From: an uncultured Oscillospiraceae bacterium
GTDB lineage: Bacteria > Bacillota > Clostridia > Oscillospirales > Oscillospiraceae
Assembly: GCA_934572445.1 (NCBI GenBank)
Contig: CAKTLD010000001.1
Coordinates: 1 to 51,918 of the forward strand
DNA: 51,918 nucleotides
Direction: 5' to 3'
Shown here: piece after piece, positions 15,461 to 22,548 of the stretch
Layout: each line of letters begins with the position of its first letter
Numbering within the stretch: the stretch's first letter is position 1
Made by a program: the position numbers and the translations under genes
The notes under the pieces: model-generated
Database searches by the model: none
What the model was told of the DNA's origin: nothing
Seen by the model: the letters and a program-made list of their open reading frames with translations, nothing else

Positions 15461-17194
15461 TCACAAAACAAGCAGCGTCTCGCTCAGGCGCTTGCCGGCG
15501 CTGCCGGCAAAATCCTCCGCCCGGCGGATGCGCAGAAACGACGCGCCGTAGATCATGCGCTCGTTTTCAAGCTTTGCATCCTCGCCGAGGAAAATACCGA
15601 TGACGTGCGCGCCCTCGCGTTTAAGCTTTCGCACCTGAAAGCAGGTATCGCGGACCGCGGCGTCGCCGACGTAGACCTCCGGCGCGCCCTCGCGCCTGCG
15701 GCCGCTGACCATGTCGTTCGGCAATCCGTCACTGAACACGATGACGATCTTGTGCTCCTCGCGCCGCTTTTTGAGGTCGAGCCCCGCCGCGGCCAGCGCA
15801 AGGCCGTCGCGGTTATTCGACGTCGCGCGGTATTCCAAAATGCGGCGGTCAGCCTCCGGTTTGTCGTCGTAATCGCGGAAGCGCCGCAATACCGTGTAGT
15901 TGCCGTAGGTGCAGTAGCTCATCACGCGGTGCGGGATGCGGATACGGCTGAGCGCCGCGCTGAACAGGTAGCTTTGCAGCGCCACCATGCTCTGCCGCAC
16001 GCTCTGCGAGCCGCTCGCGTCGATCAAAAGCTCCACGACGACGGCGGACGGCTCCTGCCGCACGATCTTTTCAAAAAGCTGCGGGTTTTCGCAGCGGCCG
16101 ACTTTCCAGAGCAGATCGTTTTGCAGCACACCGTGGTCGGCGCGGTAAACATCCGGCTCGCTGCGCAGACTCAGCGCGTTGCGGAAGGCCTGTTCGATGC
16201 TGCGGATACCTTGCCGCGCCGCGTCCTCGTGCTCGTTCAGCATTTTGAGGTTGCCGTCCCGACTGGCGCGCAGCGATTGGGCGCGCGGCTCGTTGCCCTC
16301 GTAGGCATCTGCGCTCAATCCGTCGGTGAAAAGGAGCTTTCGCTCCTCGTGGATGCCGGTGCAGACGGCGCTTTCGATCTCCTCCATCGCCTGCTCGGTC
16401 CGGAAGCTGGGGCCAAAGTTGCGCGTCAGATAGTCCGGAATATCGGCAAGCGCGTCGTCCGGCAGGACAAGGCCGTCGGTCGATGCCTCGCCCGCCTTAT
16501 CGTATTGGAGCTCCATCTGCTCGGTCTGCGTCCACTCGATGTCCCCCGGCGCGGCCGCGGGCTCCCAATCCTCCGTCTCGCGCTCGGGCAGGATGTCCTG
16601 ATCATGGCTCGGCGCAAAGTAGCGGATGAATATCTTGCGGTACAGGAGTGCCGCGAGCTCAACAAGCGACTTTGCATTCGCGCAGGTCTTGCTGCGCGCG
16701 GCAAGCTCGTCAAACTCCGTCAGCATGTCCTCAAAGCCGTTAAAATTCTTCAAAATGCGGTGGTCGCCCTCTGTCGCCGCGGCGGGAAACTGCTTCGCCA
16801 AATCGTAAATATACATCCAGCCGCGCGAGCTGCGGCGGTAGCGCAGGAGATCCCCGCGTAAGATCTCGCCCGCCGCCTGCTCCGCCATCACGGCGACACC
16901 CGGACGCTCGTCCATCAGCCTCGCCCGCACGGCGCGCTCCACGCACAGGTGCGCAATGGGCAGCAGCACATCCATGTCGTAGGCCGCGTAGCGGTGCCGC
17001 CGCAGCCAAAGGTTCAAGTCATCGAGCCCGAAAAATTTGTCCGCCCCGCCGAGGACAGCGCCTTCGTACACCTCGACCATGCCTCCCGCGTGCTCAAAGG
17101 GGTCGCTCATTTTCTGCACATACTCGGGGCAGGTCCGCTTGCGGTGATTTTCGGAAACGGTTAAAAAAAGGCTCTCTTCTCTGCCGATGCTCAT
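15461..17194 (-). CDS. VWA-domain protein (CobT/NorD/ViaA-like)
   Basis: A 577-residue cytoplasmic protein with a large helical N-terminal part and a von Willebrand factor A domain in the last 200 residues. The MIDAS metal site is visible as DASGS (in VVVELLIDASGSQSV), with a later T (EYRATSNNRDG) and D (VFSDGLPND). This pattern is that of partners of MoxR AAA+ ATPases, such as CobT, NorD, CbbO and ViaA, which help assemble or activate metalloenzymes. The ATG at 17194 lies four bases after the MoxR stop; a TTG at 17206 would overlap that gene and has no better ribosome site. Client protein unknown. Confidence 0.9.
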   Translation of the reverse strand: MSIGREESLFLTVSENHRKRTCPEYVQKMSDPFEHAGGMVEVYEGAVLGGADKFFGLDDLNLWLRRHRYAAYDMDVLLPIAHLCVERAVRARLMDERPGVAVMAEQAAGEILRGDLLRYRRSSRGWMYIYDLAKQFPAAATEGDHRILKNFNGFEDMLTEFDELAARSKTCANAKSLVELAALLYRKIFIRYFAPSHDQDILPERETEDWEPAAAPGDIEWTQTEQMELQYDKAGEASTDGLVLPDDALADIPDYLTRNFGPSFRTEQAMEEIESAVCTGIHEERKLLFTDGLSADAYEGNEPRAQSLRASRDGNLKMLNEHEDAARQGIRSIEQAFRNALSLRSEPDVYRADHGVLQNDLLWKVGRCENPQLFEKIVRQEPSAVVVELLIDASGSQSVRQSMVALQSYLFSAALSRIRIPHRVMSYCTYGNYTVLRRFRDYDDKPEADRRILEYRATSNNRDGLALAAAGLDLKKRREEHKIVIVFSDGLPNDMVSGRRREGAPEVYVGDAAVRDTCFQVRKLKREGAHVIGIFLGEDAKLENERMIYGASFLRIRRAEDFAGSAGKRLSETLLVL

Positions 17195-17198
17195 GTTG

Positions 17199-18053
17199 TC
17201 AGGCAAAGCGTGTCAGCGCCACGTCGCGCACGAGCGCATACTCGTACTCGTCAAAGCACTTGTTCGTAATGCACACGGCGATGGCGTCCTTGGGCGCCAT
17301 GCCGTCGGTCATCAGGTGCAGGGCGGCGATCATGCCGCGCATATCGACAGAGTTTGTCGATATCTCGCCGTTCACGGCCTTGGCGTTCAGGTCGAGGAAC
17401 AGCCCCGTGCAGCGCCTGATGTTCTCGTCCGACGCCTCGGGCACATTGGCACGCAGCAGCTCGCAGAGCTGCGCTTCCTCTAATGTTGGCATACGGATGA
17501 CCGTAAAACGCGAGACGAGCGCTTCGTTGAGCTCGCGCGTGCCGGCGTAGCCGTAGTTCATCGTGGCGATGAAGCGCGCGGCGGGGTGGATGGGGATGCA
17601 CTCATAGCCCGGCACGTCGATGAGGCGGCGGTAGTCGAGCGCGGAGTGCAGCACGGCCACGGCATCGTTTTTCGCCATGTTGATCTCATCCAAGATGCAG
17701 AAGCCGCCGTACTGCGCGGCGAGCGCGACGGGTCCGCGGCGCAGATGCACCTCGCCGCCGGTGAAGGTGTCGGTGCCGATGAGCGTGCTGCTGTCGGTGT
17801 TCACATGGAACGACACGGTATAGACCGGACGGCGGAACAGCCACGCGAGATTGTCCGCCAGAATATTCTTGCCCGTGGCCTTGCTGCCGGAGAGCAGGAG
17901 ATTCTCCCCCTGCAGCAGCGCGGCGACGGCCAACTCCATGATCTCCTCACCGATGAATCTGACAGGCGGCTCAGCGATGCGCCCCTGCGCGGCGGCGTCC
18001 GTCGGCCAGTGCGTTCTGAACTCTTCCAGACGGAGCATCAGGTCCTCTTTCAT
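17199..18053 (-). CDS. MoxR-family AAA+ ATPase
   Basis: A 284-residue single-domain AAA+ ATPase of the MoxR/CbbQ/NorQ type. Walker A is GSKATGKN near residue 56, Walker B is FCILDEIN near 118, and sensor 1 is FIATMN near 160, followed by SRFTVIRMPT. MoxR ATPases remodel clients together with a VWA protein, and the VWA gene follows four bases downstream. The unit has a fully consensus promoter. Both genes lie inside the integrative element and no obvious metalloenzyme client is encoded with them. Confidence 0.94.
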   Translation of the reverse strand: MKEDLMLRLEEFRTHWPTDAAAQGRIAEPPVRFIGEEIMELAVAALLQGENLLLSGSKATGKNILADNLAWLFRRPVYTVSFHVNTDSSTLIGTDTFTGGEVHLRRGPVALAAQYGGFCILDEINMAKNDAVAVLHSALDYRRLIDVPGYECIPIHPAARFIATMNYGYAGTRELNEALVSRFTVIRMPTLEEAQLCELLRANVPEASDENIRRCTGLFLDLNAKAVNGEISTNSVDMRGMIAALHLMTDGMAPKDAIAVCITNKCFDEYEYALVRDVALTRFA

Positions 18054-18118
18054 CGTATTCTCCCTTCCGCCGCGTCCCGCTCGCCGGGCCGCGGCAGTTT
18101 GTTTCTCATGCTGGATGC

Positions 18119-18147
18119 ATTATAGTATCGGCATGGGGAATTGTCAA
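18119..18147 (-). promoter_or_regulatory. Consensus promoter of the MoxR-VWA unit
   Basis: Minus strand TTGACA (18147-18142), 17 bases, TATAAT (18124-18119): both hexamers perfect with optimal spacing. The MoxR ATG is about 65 bases downstream. Confidence 0.88.
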
Positions 18148-18203
18148 TTTCCGCGGGCCGTCCATCCGCAGGAGGATACCCCGTCCAGCGGCGGGATACG
18201 CGC

Positions 18204-18242
18204 ACAAAAGCAAGGGAGCCGAACCAAGCGGTCCGGCCCCCT
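18204..18242 (-). terminator. Terminator of the SLH protein gene
   Basis: On the minus strand a GGGGGCCGGACC/GGTTCGGCTCCC stem is followed by TTGCTTTTG. An outer GCGGGATAC/GTATCCCGC pairing brackets it. Confidence 0.7.
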
Positions 18243-18288
18243 GTTCTGTATCCCGCGCGCTGCCTTGCGGCACGCGGCGGCTTGCTGA

Positions 18289-21200
18289 TCAATATTCGAG
18301 CTTCGTCCAGTCGCGGTTGTCGCGCAGGGCGGTCCACTGCTCGTCGCCGTTCTTCTCGGTCGCGGCACGCTCGTAGGTGTGGCTGTTCGTGGCCTCCTGC
18401 ACCGCGATGTAGAACCAGTCGCGGGGGGTGCAGTCGGGGAAGGTCAGCATCACGCGCTTGGAGAGCAGGTGATCCTCGTCGGAGGGCACGCGCTCGAGCG
18501 CGCGGTTCACAAGCGTCATCATCTCGGCGCGGGTGATGGTGGCATCGGGACGGAACGTGCCGTCGGGATAACCCTCGATCCAGCCCATCTTCGCGGCGAT
18601 GGCGATGGCGTCATACGCCCAGTGATCGGCGGACACGTCGCTGAACTTCACGCCCTTGACGGGCTTGGCGTCGGAGAACTGCGCGAGCATCGCGGCGAGC
18701 TCGGCGCGGGTGATGGCCTCGTCGGGACGGAACACGCCGCCCTTGGCGGTGTCAACGATCACGCCGGCCTTTTCCAGGGTCGCGACGCTGTTGTTGTACC
18801 ACGCACCGGCCTTGACGTCGGTGAAGCTGCTCTCGGTCGTGAAGTACTCCTCGCGCGTCTTGTCGGAGAGCAGACGGAAGAGGATCGTCGAGACTTCGGC
18901 GCGGGTGATGCTGCCGTTCGGGCGCACCGTGCCGTCGGGATAGCCCATGACGTAAGCGAAGTGATCGCCCGTGTTCAGCGTGGGCTTGCTCGGGGTCGGG
19001 ATCACGGGGATATGATTGGCCGTCCACTGCGCGTAGACCGTCATATCGCTTTCCACGACCGTATCCTTGGAGAACGTCTTGCCCGAGCCGTCCTTGCTCG
19101 TGTTCCAGCCGGTGAAGGTGTAGCCGCTGCGGGTGGGATCGGCGGGCATCTGATCGCCGAGGGCACCGCCTTCGGTCACGGATACCGTCGTCGTTTTATC
19201 GCTGTTGTCGTTCCAATCGAACGTGACATCACAGGTGCGAAGGCCGATCAGGTCGGTCACTGCAACATTGGACGGAATTGTGTATCTATCTTCGCCAACG
19301 GTAATGGTCAGCTCTGCCGAAGTGTACAGCTGATCCCCGGCCACAAAGCTGCTGTTGGGCAGCGTGTAGGTCACCTCAAGGCTACTGCCGTCAAACGCGC
19401 CGGGAGTTCCGTTCAGGTGCGTGTCCGCATTGACTGTAAGATGATACGTCGGTTTGCTGTTTGCCTGTTCTATGATGCTGCGCAAGCTTTCGGACATGGC
19501 ATAAGTGACGATATAGGTCACGGGATAGTCCGCGCCGGTCTTGTTCTGCTTGATCGCAGCAGGGCCGCTGATGGTCAGCGTACCATAGTCCTGCGAGGGC
19601 TGAACGATCGCGACGGCACAGCCATTAAGATAGCCGTCAGGGATGGTGAATGTCACATTGCCGTCTGCCAGCTCGGCGCGGTAGGCAGAGACAAGCGCGT
19701 CATCTGCCTGTGTGCCGTCTGCATTGGTTTTCTGCACCAGAACATAGACGGGAAGCTGCTTATTTACCGTCAGGCCGCCGACGGTCAGTGTGGCCGCGCT
19801 TGCACGCTGCATCCAGAAGGTGGCAAGCGGTTTTTCCCAGCCCTTAGCCTTCGAAGCATTGGTCAGCGCAGTGATGCTGGCTTTGCTGGCGTTGCCCAGC
19901 TTGATGTCGTAGCTGCCGTCCGCAGGAGTAACGGTCTTGTTGTTCGTCTGGAAGTAGACCGCCTTGTCGCCGATGGTCATGTCATCGGAGATGTAGAAGA
20001 AATTGTTCTCGCTTCCATATCCGTTTGTGCTTATTGCAAGATCGTTCTTAACGCCGGAGGAAGGATCTTTAATATCTGTGGCTTTCATTACATTATCCGC
20101 AATAATACCGCCCAAAATTTCAATTTTGGAGCTTGGTTTATATTGACAAATGCCGCCGCCTTCCTCTTTGCTGATATTTCCGGATATTTCGCCGCCATAC
20201 ATTGTAAAAAATGTATCGCTGCTGATCATAACTCCGCCGCCATTTGCACCTGCGCTATTATTTTTGATCTCGGCACCCTCGTACATGCGAATGGCTACAG
20301 TACCATGTCCAGGGGTGGCAATGCCGCCGCCGCGGCTGTCTGCTGTGTTGTTGACAATCTTGCCATATATGTCAACAATGGCGTCTCTTTGAATGTAAAG
20401 AGTTCCATAAGAGACAAGGTTGTCATGAATATTCGCATTGGAGCCAATCAATAATTTGCCGAATTTGAATTGCACCGGATTTTTCTTACCTTTGATGCCG
20501 GCTATTTCGCCGTCAATCGTAATTTTATTACGGTTTGTATCATAATCAGATTTATCAACAAGGCCCTTAGGTTCTTCATTTGTTTTGATGCCAGCGGCAG
20601 CGGAATTTCCAAGGAAAGAACCTGCTGTCATTTCAAAAGAGGCCTTATCCACGAAAACCAAGGCACCGTCTGTGCAGTTGGAGATTTTACCATTCAGCGT
20701 TCCAACTGCGCTGCCACGCAGATGAATGGCGGTGCCGTCCTTGCCCTGCCACATATTCTGATTCGCAGTGATATTGGAGATCGTGCCGCTAATCTCGGCC
20801 TCACCGCCATCCACATAGACCGCGCGGCCGTTGAGGTCTTTGATCACAGCACCGGCTTCCATGACGAACTTAGCGTTCTGAACCCAGACAGCGCCGGCAG
20901 GACCAGTATCGTCATTCTTATACTTTTTTCGGCTGATACTCTCGGCATCCATAATTTTGCTGCCGTCTTTCATCGTAAGGGTGCCCGTCTGTCCGGTAAT
21001 ACGAACCGCGGACATTCCTCTGAAATTTTGCAGAACAGCGCCGCTATCCAGAGTGATCGTTCCCGTGCCGTCATAGGACGCGATCATTGCATCCTGCGCA
21101 AGAGCTGTGTTGGAAATGCTCTGGCTGCCGATCACTGTCACACCGGTGCTGTCCGTAGACATCTGAAAGAAATGCGTATCCTGCAGTTCTTCGCCATCAT

Positions 21201-21720
21201 CCATAACGATATTCTTCAGGGTCAGTGCACCGTTGGAAACCTCGATCATTGCGGGATTGTAACCGCCGCGTGCGTAATCCTGCGTCGGCACCATCTTACC
21301 GCGCGTGATAACCGGCGCAGTATCTCCGTCTCCTATAATCGTCACATTATGAGCAAAAAATCTCGCGCTCGCATTTGCGGTCAGGTCGTCCATGACATGA
21401 ATGACAAAAGCCTTTCCGGTCTCATCGGCGCACACAACCTCTGCAGCCTTGGCCAGCGAGGCATAGGGGTTCTCCTTCGAGCCGTCGCCGTTCCCGTCAT
21501 TTCCGTCCGCGCTGACATAGATCTCAGCCTCTTCATTGCTCAGCAGTACGGGCTGTTCCTGCGGGTCCTGCGGGTCCTGCGGGTCCTGCGGGTCCTGTTG
21601 GTCCTGCTGCGTGGGCTGCGCCGGGATCTCTCCTTCCGGCCCGTCCGCCAGCACGCTTGTTGGCAGCAGACTCAGCGCAATCACAAGCGCAAGAAATGTT
21701 GCCAGAACTCTCTTCTTCAT
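18289..21720 (-). CDS. Secreted S-layer (SLH) protein with beta-helix and InlB B-repeat
   Basis: A 1143-residue exported protein. A signal peptide (MKKRVLATFLALVIALSLLP, cleavage after about residue 25) is followed by a QDP-rich linker (about 37-54), a long region of short turns rich in G, N and I typical of right-handed beta-helix (pectate-lyase-like) folds up to about 600, and an InlB B-repeat near 870-940 (DPTRSGYTFTGWNTSKDGSGKTF). Three SLH domains end the protein (GYPDGTVRPNGSITRAE, GVFRPDEAITRAE, GYPDGTFRPDATITRAE). SLH domains bind pyruvylated cell-wall polymer, so the protein is surface-displayed, possibly for adhesion or glycan binding. It is the last gene of the element. Confidence 0.92.
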   Translation of the reverse strand: MKKRVLATFLALVIALSLLPTSVLADGPEGEIPAQPTQQDQQDPQDPQDPQDPQEQPVLLSNEEAEIYVSADGNDGNGDGSKENPYASLAKAAEVVCADETGKAFVIHVMDDLTANASARFFAHNVTIIGDGDTAPVITRGKMVPTQDYARGGYNPAMIEVSNGALTLKNIVMDDGEELQDTHFFQMSTDSTGVTVIGSQSISNTALAQDAMIASYDGTGTITLDSGAVLQNFRGMSAVRITGQTGTLTMKDGSKIMDAESISRKKYKNDDTGPAGAVWVQNAKFVMEAGAVIKDLNGRAVYVDGGEAEISGTISNITANQNMWQGKDGTAIHLRGSAVGTLNGKISNCTDGALVFVDKASFEMTAGSFLGNSAAAGIKTNEEPKGLVDKSDYDTNRNKITIDGEIAGIKGKKNPVQFKFGKLLIGSNANIHDNLVSYGTLYIQRDAIVDIYGKIVNNTADSRGGGIATPGHGTVAIRMYEGAEIKNNSAGANGGGVMISSDTFFTMYGGEISGNISKEEGGGICQYKPSSKIEILGGIIADNVMKATDIKDPSSGVKNDLAISTNGYGSENNFFYISDDMTIGDKAVYFQTNNKTVTPADGSYDIKLGNASKASITALTNASKAKGWEKPLATFWMQRASAATLTVGGLTVNKQLPVYVLVQKTNADGTQADDALVSAYRAELADGNVTFTIPDGYLNGCAVAIVQPSQDYGTLTISGPAAIKQNKTGADYPVTYIVTYAMSESLRSIIEQANSKPTYHLTVNADTHLNGTPGAFDGSSLEVTYTLPNSSFVAGDQLYTSAELTITVGEDRYTIPSNVAVTDLIGLRTCDVTFDWNDNSDKTTTVSVTEGGALGDQMPADPTRSGYTFTGWNTSKDGSGKTFSKDTVVESDMTVYAQWTANHIPVIPTPSKPTLNTGDHFAYVMGYPDGTVRPNGSITRAEVSTILFRLLSDKTREEYFTTESSFTDVKAGAWYNNSVATLEKAGVIVDTAKGGVFRPDEAITRAELAAMLAQFSDAKPVKGVKFSDVSADHWAYDAIAIAAKMGWIEGYPDGTFRPDATITRAEMMTLVNRALERVPSDEDHLLSKRVMLTFPDCTPRDWFYIAVQEATNSHTYERAATEKNGDEQWTALRDNRDWTKLEY
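21562..21606 (-). repeat. 9-bp tandem repeat encoding Gln-Asp-Pro
   Basis: The unit CGGGTCCTG (plus strand) occurs four times exactly (21562-21597) and once degenerately (21598-21606). It encodes the QDP linker of the SLH protein. The unit is three codons long, so copy-number change would alter linker length without a frameshift. Confidence 0.9.
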
Positions 21721-21792
21721 CTGATCCTCTCCTAACTTTGTAAGATGATTCGATCCCCTTTTTTACCAAAAATCAATATCCATACATTATTC

Positions 21793-22437
21793 TCAAATAA
21801 CACAGGGTCCGCGGCGCAAAGTCTCTGCGTCGCAGGGCGTTCCAACCGCTGCCAGCGAATCCACATCCCACTGGATGGGCTCCATGCCGATCGAGCGGAT
21901 AGCGGCGATGACATGATCGTCATACTCGCCGAAGGGGCAGCGGATCAGCGTCGGCCGCGCGCCGGTCAGGGCTTCGATCTTATCGCTGCAGGTGTTCACA
22001 TCCGCGATGATCTGGTCGGCGGTGAGTGAATTGTAGTGGTCGTGCGCGTTGGAATGGTTCTCGAGCTCGTTGCCGCTCTCAACGATGGCTTTCGCCTGTT
22101 CTGGGTACTGGTCGGCCCAGTTGCCCACGACGAAGAACGTACACGTCACGCCGTACTCGCTCAGCACATCCAGGATCTTCTGCGTGTTGTCCGCGCCCCA
22201 GGCGGCGTCGAACGAGATCGAGCAGACCTTCTGGTCGCGCTGGACGCAGTAGATCGGCAGCTGGCGTGCCGCCGCCGAGACGCTGACCGCCGCGGGATAG
22301 TTGACCGCGGCAAAGATGGCCGCCGCCGCAAGTCCCGCCGCCGCAAGCGTCAGCCACTTGCGCCTGAGCACCAGGAAGCGCGGCTTCGCGGTCTCGCGCT
22401 TCCCCTGCTTCTTTCTGTGGTCCCAATGCAAAAACAT
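21793..22437 (-). pseudogene. pdaB: 5' part of split pdaB (polysaccharide deacetylase)
   Basis: The first 194 codons of a PdaB-type polysaccharide deacetylase: a membrane anchor at about 28-45, the motif-1 aspartate D77 (SFDAAWG), the metal histidines H128 and H132 (HSNAH), R166 (RCPFGEY) and the conserved IQWDVDS. At 21861 the gene passes into the element and reads 20 foreign codons to a stop at 21795-21793, giving 214 residues without the C-terminal LFHN histidine motif. A GGAGG ribosome site precedes the ATG at 22437. PdaB enzymes modify peptidoglycan during sporulation; the truncated form is probably inactive until the element is excised. Confidence 0.94.
21841..21875. other. attR: right junction of the integrative element
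   Basis: The core CCAGCGAATCC is at 21852-21862. The element-side arm TCCAACCGCTGCC (21841-21853) is the inverted repeat of the arm at 5903-5915, and the chromosome-side ACTGGA (21870-21875) is the inverted repeat of 5881-5886. The crossover TC is at 21860-21861. Confidence 0.9.
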
Positions 22438-22484
22438 CCGTATATCCTCCCGTCCGCGTTTTGGTAGAGAATATGCGCCCGCGC

Positions 22485-22520
22485 GGAAAAAGAGACCGGA
22501 GGGTATCGTCCCCTCCGGTC
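22485..22520 (-). terminator. Terminator of the SLH/S41 gene
   Basis: GACCGGAGGG (22494-22503) pairs with CCCTCCGGTC (22511-22520) and is followed on the minus strand by TCTTTTTCC. It separates the protease gene from pdaB. Confidence 0.85.
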
Positions 22521-22548
22521 CCGCTTCTGTTTTCCTGCGCGGCGCGCT

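Larger units (their letters stand above)
5895..21861. mobile_element. 15,965 bp serine-integrase element inserted in pdaB
   Basis: Bounded by attL and attR, which share an 11 bp core. Removing the DNA between the two TC dinucleotides restores an uninterrupted pdaB reading frame. A large serine recombinase sits 285 bases inside the left end. Cargo from left to right: small ORF and recombinase, IS110 remnant, carboxylate operon tctABC/hydroxyacid dehydrogenase/RraA/DUF6282 with divergent LysR, a VWA-MoxR pair and an SLH surface protein. The tct segment reads as less GC-rich than the flanks, consistent with transfer. No conjugation, replication or capsid genes are present, so it is a genomic island or a mobilisable remnant rather than a self-transmissible element or prophage. 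Confidence 0.9.

Noticed and set aside
15605..16861. 418-codon plus-strand frame within the VWA gene
   Set aside because: Antisense shadow; the VWA MIDAS motif proves the minus strand.
17192..17206. Earlier TTG start for the VWA gene at 17206
   Set aside because: It would overlap the MoxR gene and has no better ribosome site than the ATG at 17194.
18379..20454. 691-codon plus-strand frame opposite the SLH protein
   Set aside because: Shadow: the minus strand carries SLH domains and a signal peptide.
21562..21606. Possible CRISPR or minisatellite
   Set aside because: The unit is only 9 bp with no spacers and lies within a coding frame.
5660..22437. Inversion or assembly error as the cause of the split pdaB
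   Set aside because: Both halves lie in correct order on the same strand and the junctions have matching integrase att dyads, which an assembly error would not produce.
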